From positions 186,001 to 250,000 of the forward strand of contig CBDBGD010000003.1 of the NCBI GenBank assembly GCA_965205235.1: 64,000 bases of DNA, given 5' to 3'. The translations under genes were made by a program, and so were the position numbers. The first letter of the stretch is position 1. Each line of letters starts with the position of its first letter. The stretch is from CBDBGD01 sp965205235 (lineage in GTDB: Bacteria > Chloroflexota > Dehalococcoidia > Lucifugimonadales > UBA1127). This document shows, piece by piece, positions 44,705 to 55,688 of the stretch. The notes beneath the pieces are model-generated. The model saw only the letters and a list, made by a program, of their open reading frames with translations, was not told the DNA's origin and made no database searches.

Positions 44705-44863
44705 CACTGTGCATCTGCGACAGGCGCTCTGTTCTTCTCAACAGTATGGGATGTGCCCCGCTGGGGGTGTTCGGCTCATGCCGCATGCCCCCTTGCTGTG
44801 CACATCCCGGGAAGAGGCGCTTGTCGCAGAGTAGCCGAATCCCTTGCCGCAAGGGGGCTCCTC

Positions 44864-45355
44864 ATGCGAGCGCAAGCGCTCAAGGCTACTGTTGCTTGTC
44901 TTTTCCTGATCGTGGTCGGATGCGAACTGCCTGCCGAGGAAGTAGACAGGCCAAAACCCACACCGACCCCGACGCAGGTTGTTGTTACACCTACGTCTGA
45001 GCCAACGCCTACACCGACGCCCCCGCCAGCATCGGCTCAGATAGCAGTCCCTGACTACGAGGCGCTCGTCATATCGACCATCGAACAAGACCCGCTAGTC
45101 AGAGAAGCTGCCATTCGCCAAGAGGGAGACCAGTTCAGCTTGGTCCTTATCGTGAATACTGCTACCAACGAGGACTATGCTCGCCAACTCGGCGACAACT
45201 TCGTAAGGATGGTAAAGGCCTTCAGCGACGACGACCCGCCTGGCCAGACCATCGGCACTGGGAAGTATGACTATCTCATCAGCATCTACACCTCGGCCGA
45301 AGAGAGGGTGGCCCTTGGGGCCAAGTCCCGGATCAGCGACCGCATAAGCTGGTAG
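44864..45355 (+). CDS. Putative lipoprotein, unknown function
   Basis: 163 residues. The signal peptide ends in a VVGC lipobox (Cys23). A Thr/Pro-rich spacer with TPTPT repeats (about 35-62) leads to a small alpha/beta domain of about 95 residues (YEALVISTIEQDPLVREAAIRQEGD..., FSLVLIVNTATNEDYARQLGDNFVRM). Composition is less GC-rich than flanking operons. I do not recognise the domain. Confidence 0.7.
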   Translation: MRAQALKATVACLFLIVVGCELPAEEVDRPKPTPTPTQVVVTPTSEPTPTPTPPPASAQIAVPDYEALVISTIEQDPLVREAAIRQEGDQFSLVLIVNTATNEDYARQLGDNFVRMVKAFSDDDPPGQTIGTGKYDYLISIYTSAEERVALGAKSRISDRISW

Positions 45356-45389
45356 TTTTACTGTGCTGGAGTAGGCTCCCCCCGCTCCC

Positions 45390-45419
45390 TTGCACCCCCT
45401 CCCCCCCATGTGCTACCGT
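45390..45419 (+). promoter_or_regulatory. Putative promoter of the pyr operon
   Basis: TTGCAC (45390-45395), 18-base spacer, TACCGT (45414-45419). Placed so that the transcript would begin just before the PyrR-binding sequence. Confidence 0.45.
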
Positions 45420-45430
45420 TACCCCGAGCC

Positions 45431-45529
45431 TTTAAGCGCAGTCCCGTGAGGCTGCCAAGGTGGGTACAGTGACTACAGCGCTTCGCATATGTGGGCCTCG
45501 TGCCGTTCGGCGGCGGGAGGCTCTTTTCT
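45431..45529 (+). promoter_or_regulatory. PyrR-dependent attenuator leader
   Basis: AGTCCCGTGAGGCT (45440-45453) matches the PyrR RNA-binding consensus AGUCCNGNGAGGCU. A terminator stem follows: GCCTC (45495-45499) with GAGGC (45517-45521), reinforced by CCG/CGG, then TCTTTTCTT. GAGGCT (45448-45453) can instead pair with GGCCTC (45494-45499), a ready antiterminator. With UMP, PyrR is expected to hold the first element and allow termination. Confidence 0.85.
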
Positions 45530-45560
45530 TTGCCCGCCAGGCCCCCACCGCGGAGGCCGC

Positions 45561-46139
45561 ATGACCACCGCCGCTGAGAAGACCATCATGACCGCGGAGG
45601 AGGTTCGCCGCGCCCTCTCCCGCATCGCCCATGAGCTCCTCGAGCGCAACCGCGGCGGCCGCGACCTCGTCCTCGTCGGCATCCGCACACGCGGCGTCCC
45701 CCTGGCCCAGCGCCTCGCCGAGCGCCTCCAGGCGTTCGAGGGCCTGGACGTCCCCGTCGGCGCGCTCGACATCGCCCTGTACCGCGACGACGTCTTCTCC
45801 CGCGGCCCCGTCCTGGCCCAGGCCACCAGCGTCCCCACGAACGTCGACGACCGCGTCGTCGTGCTCGTCGACGACGTCATCTTCACCGGCCGGTCCATCC
45901 GCGCCGCCATGGACGCCGTCATGGACCTGGGCCGGCCCCAGCGCATCCAGCTCGCCGTGCTCGTCGACCGTGGCCACCGCGAGCTCCCCATCCGCGCCGA
46001 CTACGTCGGCAAGAACGTTCCCAGCTCGTCGGCCGAGCAGGTCCACGTGCGCCTCACGGAGGTCGACGGGCGCGACGAGGTTGTCATCTCCCACGGCGCG
46101 GGCATGCCCGCCGCCGCACGCAACAGGGAAGGGGGCTGA
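45561..46139 (+). CDS. pyrR: Bifunctional pyr operon attenuator / uracil phosphoribosyltransferase
   Basis: 192-residue PyrR: RNA-binding regulator with UPRTase activity. IAHELLERNRG..DLVLVGIRTRGVPLAQRLA near the N-terminus and the PRPP loop VVLVDDVIFTGRSIRAAMDA (about 100-119) are diagnostic, as is LVDRGHRELPIRADYVGKN. The ATG follows GCGGAGG. Its leader carries its own binding site. Confidence 0.96.
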   Translation: MTTAAEKTIMTAEEVRRALSRIAHELLERNRGGRDLVLVGIRTRGVPLAQRLAERLQAFEGLDVPVGALDIALYRDDVFSRGPVLAQATSVPTNVDDRVVVLVDDVIFTGRSIRAAMDAVMDLGRPQRIQLAVLVDRGHRELPIRADYVGKNVPSSSAEQVHVRLTEVDGRDEVVISHGAGMPAAARNREGG

Positions 46140-46143
46140 GACC

Positions 46144-47184
46144 ATGCGGGCGACACAGACGGTCCACACCGAGCCAAGGCCCACCGTCCCAGCCGACGGC
46201 CGCGCCGACGGCGCCCCGCCGCCCCAGCGTCGCCACGTCCTGGACCTGGACGACTTCTCGCTGGAGGAGATGGACTCCCTGTTCGAGACCACCCGGGCCA
46301 TGGTGGAGGTGCTTGGGCGCTCGGTGAAGAAGGTGCCCACCCTCCGCGGCAAGACGGTGTTGACCCTCTTCTACGAGGCCAGCACCCGCACCCGCATCTC
46401 CTTCGAGACCGCGGGCAAGCTCCTCAGCGCCGACGTCATCAACATCTCCGCGAGCGGCAGCAGCATCGAGAAGGGCGAGTCCCTGCTCGACACGGTCCTC
46501 ACCCTGCAGGCCTCGGCCGCCGACGTGATCATCATTCGACACCCCCACTCGGGCGCGCCCTACTTCGCCGCCCGCAACCTCACCCGCGCATCGGTCATCA
46601 ACGCCGGCGACGGCACCCACGCGCACCCCACCCAGGGCCTGCTCGACCTCTACACCATGCGGGAGCACCTGGGCGCGCTGAAGGGCAAGCGGGTCGTCCT
46701 TGTCGGCGACATCGCCCACAGCCGCGTCGCCCGCTCGGACCTCTGGGGCCTCGTGCGGTCCGGCGCGCACGTCGTCCTCTGTGGCCCCTCCACCCTCATG
46801 CCGTGGGACCTGCTGAACGGCCGCGCCGAGACTCCCGGCCACCCCTTCGCCGACGTCGAAGTCGGCCTCGACCTGGACACCGCTATCGAGGGTGCGGACG
46901 TCGTCATGGCCCTGCGGCTGCAGAAGGAGCGCCAGACGGCGGGGCTGCTTCCCAGCCTGCGCGAGTACGCCCGCCTCTGGCAGGTCGACGAGACCAGGCT
47001 CGCCCGCGCCAACCCCGGCGCACTGCTCATGCACCCCGGCCCCATGAACGAGGGCATCGAGGTCAGCCCGGAGGTGGCCCACGGCGCACAGTCGAAGATC
47101 GAGGAGCAGGTCACCAACGGCGTGGCCCTGCGCATGGCGCTGCTGCTCCACGTCACCCCGCGCACGGGAGGCAGCGATGGCTGA
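46144..47184 (+). CDS. pyrB: Aspartate carbamoyltransferase catalytic subunit
   Basis: Second step of UMP synthesis, 346 residues. Carbamoyl-phosphate motif STRTR (near 79), HPTQGLLD, and MHPGPMNEGIE near the C-terminus. About 30 extra residues precede the conserved start (LDLDDFSLEEM), with no obvious function. It starts 4 bases after pyrR and overlaps pyrC by 8 bases. No pyrI is present. Confidence 0.96.
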   Translation: MRATQTVHTEPRPTVPADGRADGAPPPQRRHVLDLDDFSLEEMDSLFETTRAMVEVLGRSVKKVPTLRGKTVLTLFYEASTRTRISFETAGKLLSADVINISASGSSIEKGESLLDTVLTLQASAADVIIIRHPHSGAPYFAARNLTRASVINAGDGTHAHPTQGLLDLYTMREHLGALKGKRVVLVGDIAHSRVARSDLWGLVRSGAHVVLCGPSTLMPWDLLNGRAETPGHPFADVEVGLDLDTAIEGADVVMALRLQKERQTAGLLPSLREYARLWQVDETRLARANPGALLMHPGPMNEGIEVSPEVAHGAQSKIEEQVTNGVALRMALLLHVTPRTGGSDG

Positions 47185-48556
47185 GTCATTGCTCGTCCGA
47201 GGCGGCCGCATCGTCGACCCCTCGCAGGGCCTCGACGTCGTCGGCGACGTGCTGGTGCACGATGGCGTCGTGGCGTGGTGCGCGCCTGCGGGCCACGGAG
47301 AATCGGCCCCGGCCGGCGTTCCGGTGCTCGACGCTCGGGGCCTGGTGGTCTCCCCCGGCTTTATCGACCTGCACTGCCACCTCCGTGAGCCCGGCTACGA
47401 GGAGAAGGAGACAGTGGCCACCGGCGCGCTCGCGGCGGTCCGCGGCGGCTTCACCACCCTCTGCGTCATGCCCAACACCGAGCCGCCCATCGACAGCGCC
47501 GCCATCATCCAGTTCCTCCTGCGTCGCGCCCGGGAGGTCGGCTTGGCGCGCCTCCTCCCCATCGGCGCCATCACCCGCGGCCGCCAGGGAAAGGGCCTGG
47601 TCGAGATGGCCGAGATGGCCGACGCGGGCGCCGTCGCCTTCAGCGACGACGGCGACCCGGTGGAAGACCCCTACATCATGCGCATGGCCCTGACCTACGC
47701 CGCCCCGTTGGGCATCCCGGTCATCGAGCACTGCGAGGAGCGCTCCCTGGCACGCAACGGCGAGGCCCACGAGGGGTGGGTCGCCAGCCGCCTCGGCCTC
47801 ACCGGCATGCCCGCCGAGGCCGAGGAGAGCATGGCCGCCAGGGACATCCACTTGGCCTCCCTCACCGGCGGCCGCCTCCACCTCGCACACATCAGCACCG
47901 CCGGCACCCTCGACCTCGTGCGGCGAGCGCGGCAGCGCGGGCTTCCCGTCACTTCCGAGGTGACTCCCCACCACCTGCTCCTGACCGAGGAGTGGCTTCT
48001 GGGCGCGCCGGAGGCGTCGAATGGCCGCTGGCAGCCCCCAGCGCCCTACGCGCCCCTCACCGCCCGCGCCTACGACACCGCCGCCAAGGTGAACCCTCCC
48101 CTGCGCACCGTGGCTGACGCCGCCGCCCTGGTCGGGGGCCTGCGCGCCGGAGAGATCGACGCCATCGCCACGGACCACGCCCCCCACAACCTCGTCGACA
48201 AGGTCTGCACCTTCTCCGAGGCCGCGTTCGGCATCAGCATCCTGGAGACGGCCCTGGGCATGCTTTTGGCCCTGGTGCACCGCGGCGACCTCGACCTGCC
48301 GACGGTCGTCGAGCGACTCACCGCCGGCCCGGCGCGCGTCCTCGGCCCGCGATGCGCCCACCTCGGCACCCTGGCCCCCGGCGCCGCCGGCGATGTGACC
48401 ATCTTTGACCCCAACGCTGAGTGGACCGTCGACACCGCGCGGTTCGCCTCTCGCGGCAGGAACACGCCGCTCGCGGGGATGACGCTCCGCGGCAACGTCG
48501 TCGCGACCGTCGTCGGCGGCCGCGTTGTGCACGGCGGGAACGGAGCAGGCGCATGA
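47177..48556 (+). CDS. pyrC: Dihydroorotase
   Basis: Zn amidohydrolase closing the dihydroorotate ring, 459 residues, type I (PyrC of Gram-positives). Metal site His66-Cys-His68 in FIDLHCHLREPG, VTSEVTPHHLLLTEE, and the catalytic Asp in IATDHAPH. Overlaps pyrB by 8 bases and carA by ATGA. Confidence 0.95.
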   Translation: MAESLLVRGGRIVDPSQGLDVVGDVLVHDGVVAWCAPAGHGESAPAGVPVLDARGLVVSPGFIDLHCHLREPGYEEKETVATGALAAVRGGFTTLCVMPNTEPPIDSAAIIQFLLRRAREVGLARLLPIGAITRGRQGKGLVEMAEMADAGAVAFSDDGDPVEDPYIMRMALTYAAPLGIPVIEHCEERSLARNGEAHEGWVASRLGLTGMPAEAEESMAARDIHLASLTGGRLHLAHISTAGTLDLVRRARQRGLPVTSEVTPHHLLLTEEWLLGAPEASNGRWQPPAPYAPLTARAYDTAAKVNPPLRTVADAAALVGGLRAGEIDAIATDHAPHNLVDKVCTFSEAAFGISILETALGMLLALVHRGDLDLPTVVERLTAGPARVLGPRCAHLGTLAPGAAGDVTIFDPNAEWTVDTARFASRGRNTPLAGMTLRGNVVATVVGGRVVHGGNGAGA

Positions 48557-49647
48557 GGCGCTCCGCCCACCTGGTCCTGGACGACGGCACGGTCTACCAG
48601 GGCGTCCCCTTCGGCGCGGACGTCTCCGCCGTCGGCGAGGTCGTCTTCACCACCTCCATGACCGGCTACCAGGAGATGCTCACAGACCCCTCCTTCGCCG
48701 GCCAGATCGTCGTCCCCACCTACCCCCTCATCGGCAACTACGGCATCAACGCGGAGGACTTCGAATCGTCCCGCATCCAGGTCGCCGGCTTCATCGTTCG
48801 GAGCTGGAGCGATGCGCCCAGCCACGGCCTCAGCCGCGCCACCCTGCACGATTACCTCGTCTCCCAGGGCGTGCCGGGGCTCAGCGGTGTCGACACCCGC
48901 GCCATCACCCGGCGACTGCGCAGTCGCGGCGTGATGATGGGCGCGCTGGCCGTGGGCGCATCGCCCGACGAGGCCCTGGAGCGGCTGCGGAACACCCCAG
49001 GCTATGGCGCAACCGACTTCGTGCGGCAGATCAGCACGCCACAGCCGTACCTCTGGGACGAGGGCCCGGAGCCGCTGACGAGCGACGCTAGCCGCCGCAT
49101 CGTCGTTACGGACTACGGCGTCAAGTACAGCATCCTGCGCATCCTGCGAAGCCGAGGCTACGACCCCGTGGCCGTGCCCGCCACCCTCAGCGCGGAGGAG
49201 GTGATGGCCCTGAACCCCCGCGGCATCCTCCTCTCCCCCGGCCCCGGCGACCCCGCGCTCCTCGACTACGTGGTGACCACGGCGAAGGCGCTGGTCGGAC
49301 GTGTCCCGATCATGGGTATCTGCCTGGGGCACCAGGTGTTGGCCCGCGCCTTTGGGGGGAGCACCTACAAGCTCAAGTTCGGCCACCGCGGCGCCAACCA
49401 CCCCGTCATGGACCGGGCCGACGGCCGCGTCACCATGACCACCCAGAACCACGGCTACGCCGTCGACGCGGACAGCCTCCCCCCGGAGATGGAGGTCAGC
49501 CACTTCAACCTCAACGACTACACCGTGGAGGGCCTGCGCCACCGCTCCCTGCCCGTGATGACCATCCAGTACCACTCGGAGGCCTCCCCTGGTCCCAGGG
49601 ACAACGAGTACATCTTCGACCGCTTCCTGGACATGGTGGAGGCGTGA
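48553..49647 (+). CDS. carA: Carbamoyl-phosphate synthase small subunit
   Basis: Glutaminase subunit, 364 residues. The N-terminal domain has FTTSMTGYQEMLTDPS and LSGVDTRAITRRLR; the amidotransferase domain has Cys257 in GICLGHQ and a His-x-Glu in YHSEASPGP, where most CarA proteins have HPE. ATGA overlap with pyrC; GTGA overlap with the exonuclease gene. Confidence 0.95.
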   Translation: MRRSAHLVLDDGTVYQGVPFGADVSAVGEVVFTTSMTGYQEMLTDPSFAGQIVVPTYPLIGNYGINAEDFESSRIQVAGFIVRSWSDAPSHGLSRATLHDYLVSQGVPGLSGVDTRAITRRLRSRGVMMGALAVGASPDEALERLRNTPGYGATDFVRQISTPQPYLWDEGPEPLTSDASRRIVVTDYGVKYSILRILRSRGYDPVAVPATLSAEEVMALNPRGILLSPGPGDPALLDYVVTTAKALVGRVPIMGICLGHQVLARAFGGSTYKLKFGHRGANHPVMDRADGRVTMTTQNHGYAVDADSLPPEMEVSHFNLNDYTVEGLRHRSLPVMTIQYHSEASPGPRDNEYIFDRFLDMVEA

Positions 49648-50309
49648 GCGCGACAGGGCGGACCAGGCTGTTCCTGGACATCGAGACCCTGCCGGGGGAC
49701 GAGTCCGTGCGGGAAGACATCGCCCGGAACACGCACCCGCCCGCCGGCCACTCCACGCCTGAGGCGCTGCAGCGATGGGAGGAGGAGCAGAAGCCCGAGC
49801 AGGTCGATTACGCCTACCGACGGACGTCCCTGCGGGGGCACGCCGGCCGCATCCTCTGCGTGGGCTACATCAAGGAGTCGCCCGACCGGTGCGACGAGGG
49901 CGTCCTCACCGGCGACGAGCCGTCCATCCTCCGGGACTTCTGGGACTTGGTGCGGGACGTGGACCTCTTCGTCGGCTTCAACGTCCTCGACTTCGACCTC
50001 AAGTTCATCCTCCAGCGGTCGATCGTGAACCGCATCCCGCCCTCCAGGACCATCAGCTTCCGCCGATTCCAGCAGGAGCCCGTCTACGACGTCATGCGCG
50101 AGTGGGAAGCCTGGAGCACACGGGACACCATCTCTCTTGACACCCTCTCCCGCGCCCTGGGCATCGAGTCGCCCAAGAGCGGCGGCGTGGACGGCAGCCA
50201 GGTCTACGACTTCTTCCTGGCGGGCCGCGTCCAGGAGATATACGACTACTGCCTGCGGGACGTCCGCGTCACCCGGGACATCTACAGGAGGATGACCTTT
50301 GAGGAGTAG
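49644..50309 (+). CDS. Predicted DEDD 3'-5' exonuclease (PolB-exonuclease related)
   Basis: 221-residue RNase H-fold nuclease. DEDD residues: LFLDIETLP (Asp12 and Glu14 region), FVGFNVLDFDLKFI (second Asp), and YDYCLRDVRVTRDIY (YxxxD, near 205). It matches the family of predicted exonucleases related to the PolB proofreading domain. GTG start overlaps the carA stop; carB starts 17 bases later, so it is part of the pyr operon. Its role there is unknown. Confidence 0.85.
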   Translation: MSATGRTRLFLDIETLPGDESVREDIARNTHPPAGHSTPEALQRWEEEQKPEQVDYAYRRTSLRGHAGRILCVGYIKESPDRCDEGVLTGDEPSILRDFWDLVRDVDLFVGFNVLDFDLKFILQRSIVNRIPPSRTISFRRFQQEPVYDVMREWEAWSTRDTISLDTLSRALGIESPKSGGVDGSQVYDFFLAGRVQEIYDYCLRDVRVTRDIYRRMTFEE

Positions 50310-50326
50310 ACCGCCGGGGCGCAGCC

Positions 50327-53650
<3,324 letters not shown>

Positions 53651-53686
53651 ACGTTCCGAGCGAGGCGCGGAGGGCGGCGTTCGGAG

Positions 53687-54520
53687 CTAAGCCTTGTGCG
53701 CCACCACCGACAGCCAGTTGCGGGGCACTACTTCCAGCTTCAGTTCCTGGAAGGTCTGCCGCACCGCGGTCTGGAGCACTTTGCTGGCCTGCTGCGTGGG
53801 CACGCCCGGCAGCGCGCCCGACACAAAGTCCTCAAACCTGCTGATGTTCACCCAGCCTTCCAGCGGGACCTGCACCGTCTGCACGGCCTGGCACTGGATG
53901 GTGAAGCCCCGGTCCCGCAGCAGCTGACCGTACTGTTCCGGCGTCAGCTGCTTGCGCGACTCCACCTTGTCCGGTTGCGGTCGCAGCTGGTACTCGGAGC
54001 GCAGCAGACGGATGGCCTTGAACATCCAGCGGCGGTAGAACCCCTCCGTCTCCGGGAGGTGAGCGCCCTGGTAGAAGGACGTGTTGAAGGCGAACGTCCC
54101 GCCCACCTTCAGCGTCCGGCTCACCTGGTCCAGCAGGTTGTCCTTGTCGGACACGTAGTGGATGCCGTTGCAGAAGATCACGCCGTCCACGTGCTCGCGC
54201 ACGGTGCAGGACAGTGCCTCCACCCGGCCCTGGATGAACTGCAGCGCCACGTCCCGGGCGTTCCCCAGCTGCTGCATCGCCTCCCGGAGCGCGCTGGCCG
54301 AGGCGTCGATGCCGATGACCAGGCTCTCCCGTGCGCCCTCCAGCCGCTCACGGATCAGCCGAGTGGCCGCGCCGGTGCCGCACGCCAGCTCCACGATCCG
54401 CTGCCCTGGGTGGATGTTGGCCAGGTCGACCAGATGGGCGTTGACCGCCTTGAAGAAGCCCTGCTCGGCGAACCACTTGAAGGAGAGGTCCAGCGCCTCG
54501 TCCCGCTCTTCCAAGACCAT
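53687..54520 (-). CDS. Class I SAM-dependent methyltransferase
   Basis: 277 residues. Motif I is RIVELACGTGAATRLIRERL (near 42), then VIGIDASASAL, HVDGVIFCNGIHYV and LKVGGTFAFNTSFY. The C-terminal 100 residues are family-specific. The ATG follows AGGCAGGA; a TTG six codons upstream is also open. A TACAAT box (54555-54550, minus) could be its -10. Substrate unknown. Confidence 0.85.
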   Translation of the reverse strand: MVLEERDEALDLSFKWFAEQGFFKAVNAHLVDLANIHPGQRIVELACGTGAATRLIRERLEGARESLVIGIDASASALREAMQQLGNARDVALQFIQGRVEALSCTVREHVDGVIFCNGIHYVSDKDNLLDQVSRTLKVGGTFAFNTSFYQGAHLPETEGFYRRWMFKAIRLLRSEYQLRPQPDKVESRKQLTPEQYGQLLRDRGFTIQCQAVQTVQVPLEGWVNISRFEDFVSGALPGVPTQQASKVLQTAVRQTFQELKLEVVPRNWLSVVAHKA

Positions 54521-54662
54521 GGCGTCCTGCCTGTGCAAAAGTTGCGCGGATTGTACCAGCCCGCTACGCAGAAATCCAGACGGAAACCGACTTTCGGTTG
54601 CTGGCAGTGATTCAGTCTGAAGTGTTCGACTCTTCGTGAAGAACCGGGTAGGCCGTGGAGGA

Positions 54663-54773
54663 TTACCTCTTCGTGCTGTAGAACTGGAAAAGCGAGATTA
54701 CGACCCCCAGCATCCCTACAGCAGCGATGGCGAACAGAATCACTGTGACGTTATCAAGAACGAGGTCGTTCAT
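54663..54773 (-). CDS. 36-residue membrane protein
   Basis: Tiny gene with a strong ribosome site (GGAGGGGG) and ATGA overlap with the 66-residue gene upstream. The product begins MNDLVLDNVTVILFAIAAVG and continues as one hydrophobic helix, ending FYSTKR: one membrane span, short Asp/Asn-rich N-terminus, basic C-terminus. No family recognised. Bases 54521-54662 hold no gene I can support. Confidence 0.65.
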   Translation of the reverse strand: MNDLVLDNVTVILFAIAAVGMLGVVISLFQFYSTKR

Positions 54774-54970
54774 GGTCCCCCTCCTCCATTACCCAAGAGA
54801 CGCAACAGGCCGGCCACCAACGGCACCGCCGCAAGCACGGCTAGAAGCAGTACCCGCAGCATCCGTTCCTGGTCGGCTTTCGTCGCGTAGTGGTCCCGAA
54901 GCTCGTTGCGAAGGAGATTCAACTCCTCCCTGAGCTCTGACCTCGTTATCGGATGCTCACCTGCTTGCAT
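54770..54970 (-). CDS. 66-residue coiled-coil/membrane protein
   Basis: The N-terminal half (ITRSELREELNLLRNELRDH) looks like an amphipathic coiled coil; the C-terminal half is a membrane helix (RVLLLAVLAAVPLVAGLLRLL) with a Gly tail. The ATG at 54970 follows AAGGG; a TTG at 54991 is also open. A TACACT box at 54998-54993 could be its -10. The layout recalls XhlA-type holin helpers, but the sequence does not prove it. Coupled to the 36-residue gene. Confidence 0.65.
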   Translation of the reverse strand: MQAGEHPITRSELREELNLLRNELRDHYATKADQERMLRVLLLAVLAAVPLVAGLLRLLGNGGGGP

Positions 54971-55062
54971 AGCAACAAACGCCCTTGACAAGAGTGTACC
55001 ATATTCGGCCTTTCGGAGAGGCTGCTCCGGTCCGCCTCCCGCACGCTCACACCCCGCCCACC

Positions 55063-55533
55063 CTACTCCTGCTGCAGCTGCCGCAGCCCCAGCAGGATCT
55101 TCTGCTGCGACGACAGCGCCGACGCGTCCACCCCCCGCCGCGGCGGCGCGCCCGCAGGCACGCGCTCCTGCGCCGCCTCGCTCTCCACCTGCTGCCGCAC
55201 GCGCTCCGCCATCGCCTTGGCCTGTGCGAACGACGCCTCCAGCTCCGCGACCGTCCCGCCCTGCACCAGCTCCGCCGGCAGCTCCGGCGCGCTGGCCAGC
55301 AGGGCCGCTCGACAGCTCTCGACCGCCACCGCAAGGTCGCCCTCCAGCCGCTGCCGCGTCGCCTGCTCCCTCTCCAGGGCGCCGCGCGCCTCCGCGAGCT
55401 CCGCCTCCAACGCAGCCCGCTCGTCGACCTCCGCCGATGCGGCCTCGTCGCCCTCCTCCGCCGCAGCCTGTTGCTCGGTTTCTTCCGACATCGCCTGTGC
55501 CGTCGCTTCCGTGGTCTCCGTGTCCTGCATCAT
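55063..55533 (-). CDS. Acidic coiled-coil protein, unknown
   Basis: 156 residues. A Glu/Ala-rich acidic N-terminus (about 1-45) precedes a long predicted coiled coil (EAELAEARGALEREQATRQR, about 43-75) and a short C-terminal motif SSQQKILLGLRQLQ. GGAGGAGG precedes two adjacent ATGs. No membrane segment and no recognised family. It resembles scaffold-type proteins in composition only. Confidence 0.65.
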   Translation of the reverse strand: MMQDTETTEATAQAMSEETEQQAAAEEGDEAASAEVDERAALEAELAEARGALEREQATRQRLEGDLAVAVESCRAALLASAPELPAELVQGGTVAELEASFAQAKAMAERVRQQVESEAAQERVPAGAPPRRGVDASALSSQQKILLGLRQLQQE

Positions 55534-55630
55534 TGCCCTCCTCCGCGTGTGCTTCCGATGTACGTGGGCCTCATTAGAGCGTACGCCCCTGCCTACCGGC
55601 AACGTGCGAATGTCACCCTCCGCCGCTCTG

Positions 55631-55659
55631 TTGCAGCCCGCCGTGGGCGTGGCTACAAT
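55631..55659 (+). promoter_or_regulatory. Promoter of EF-G-like gene
   Basis: TTGCAG (55631-55636), 17-base spacer, TACAAT (55654-55659), about 30 bases before the ATG and its GGAGG site. Confidence 0.65.
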
Positions 55660-55688
55660 GCACCCACGCCCGACGGAGGTCCCCAAGC

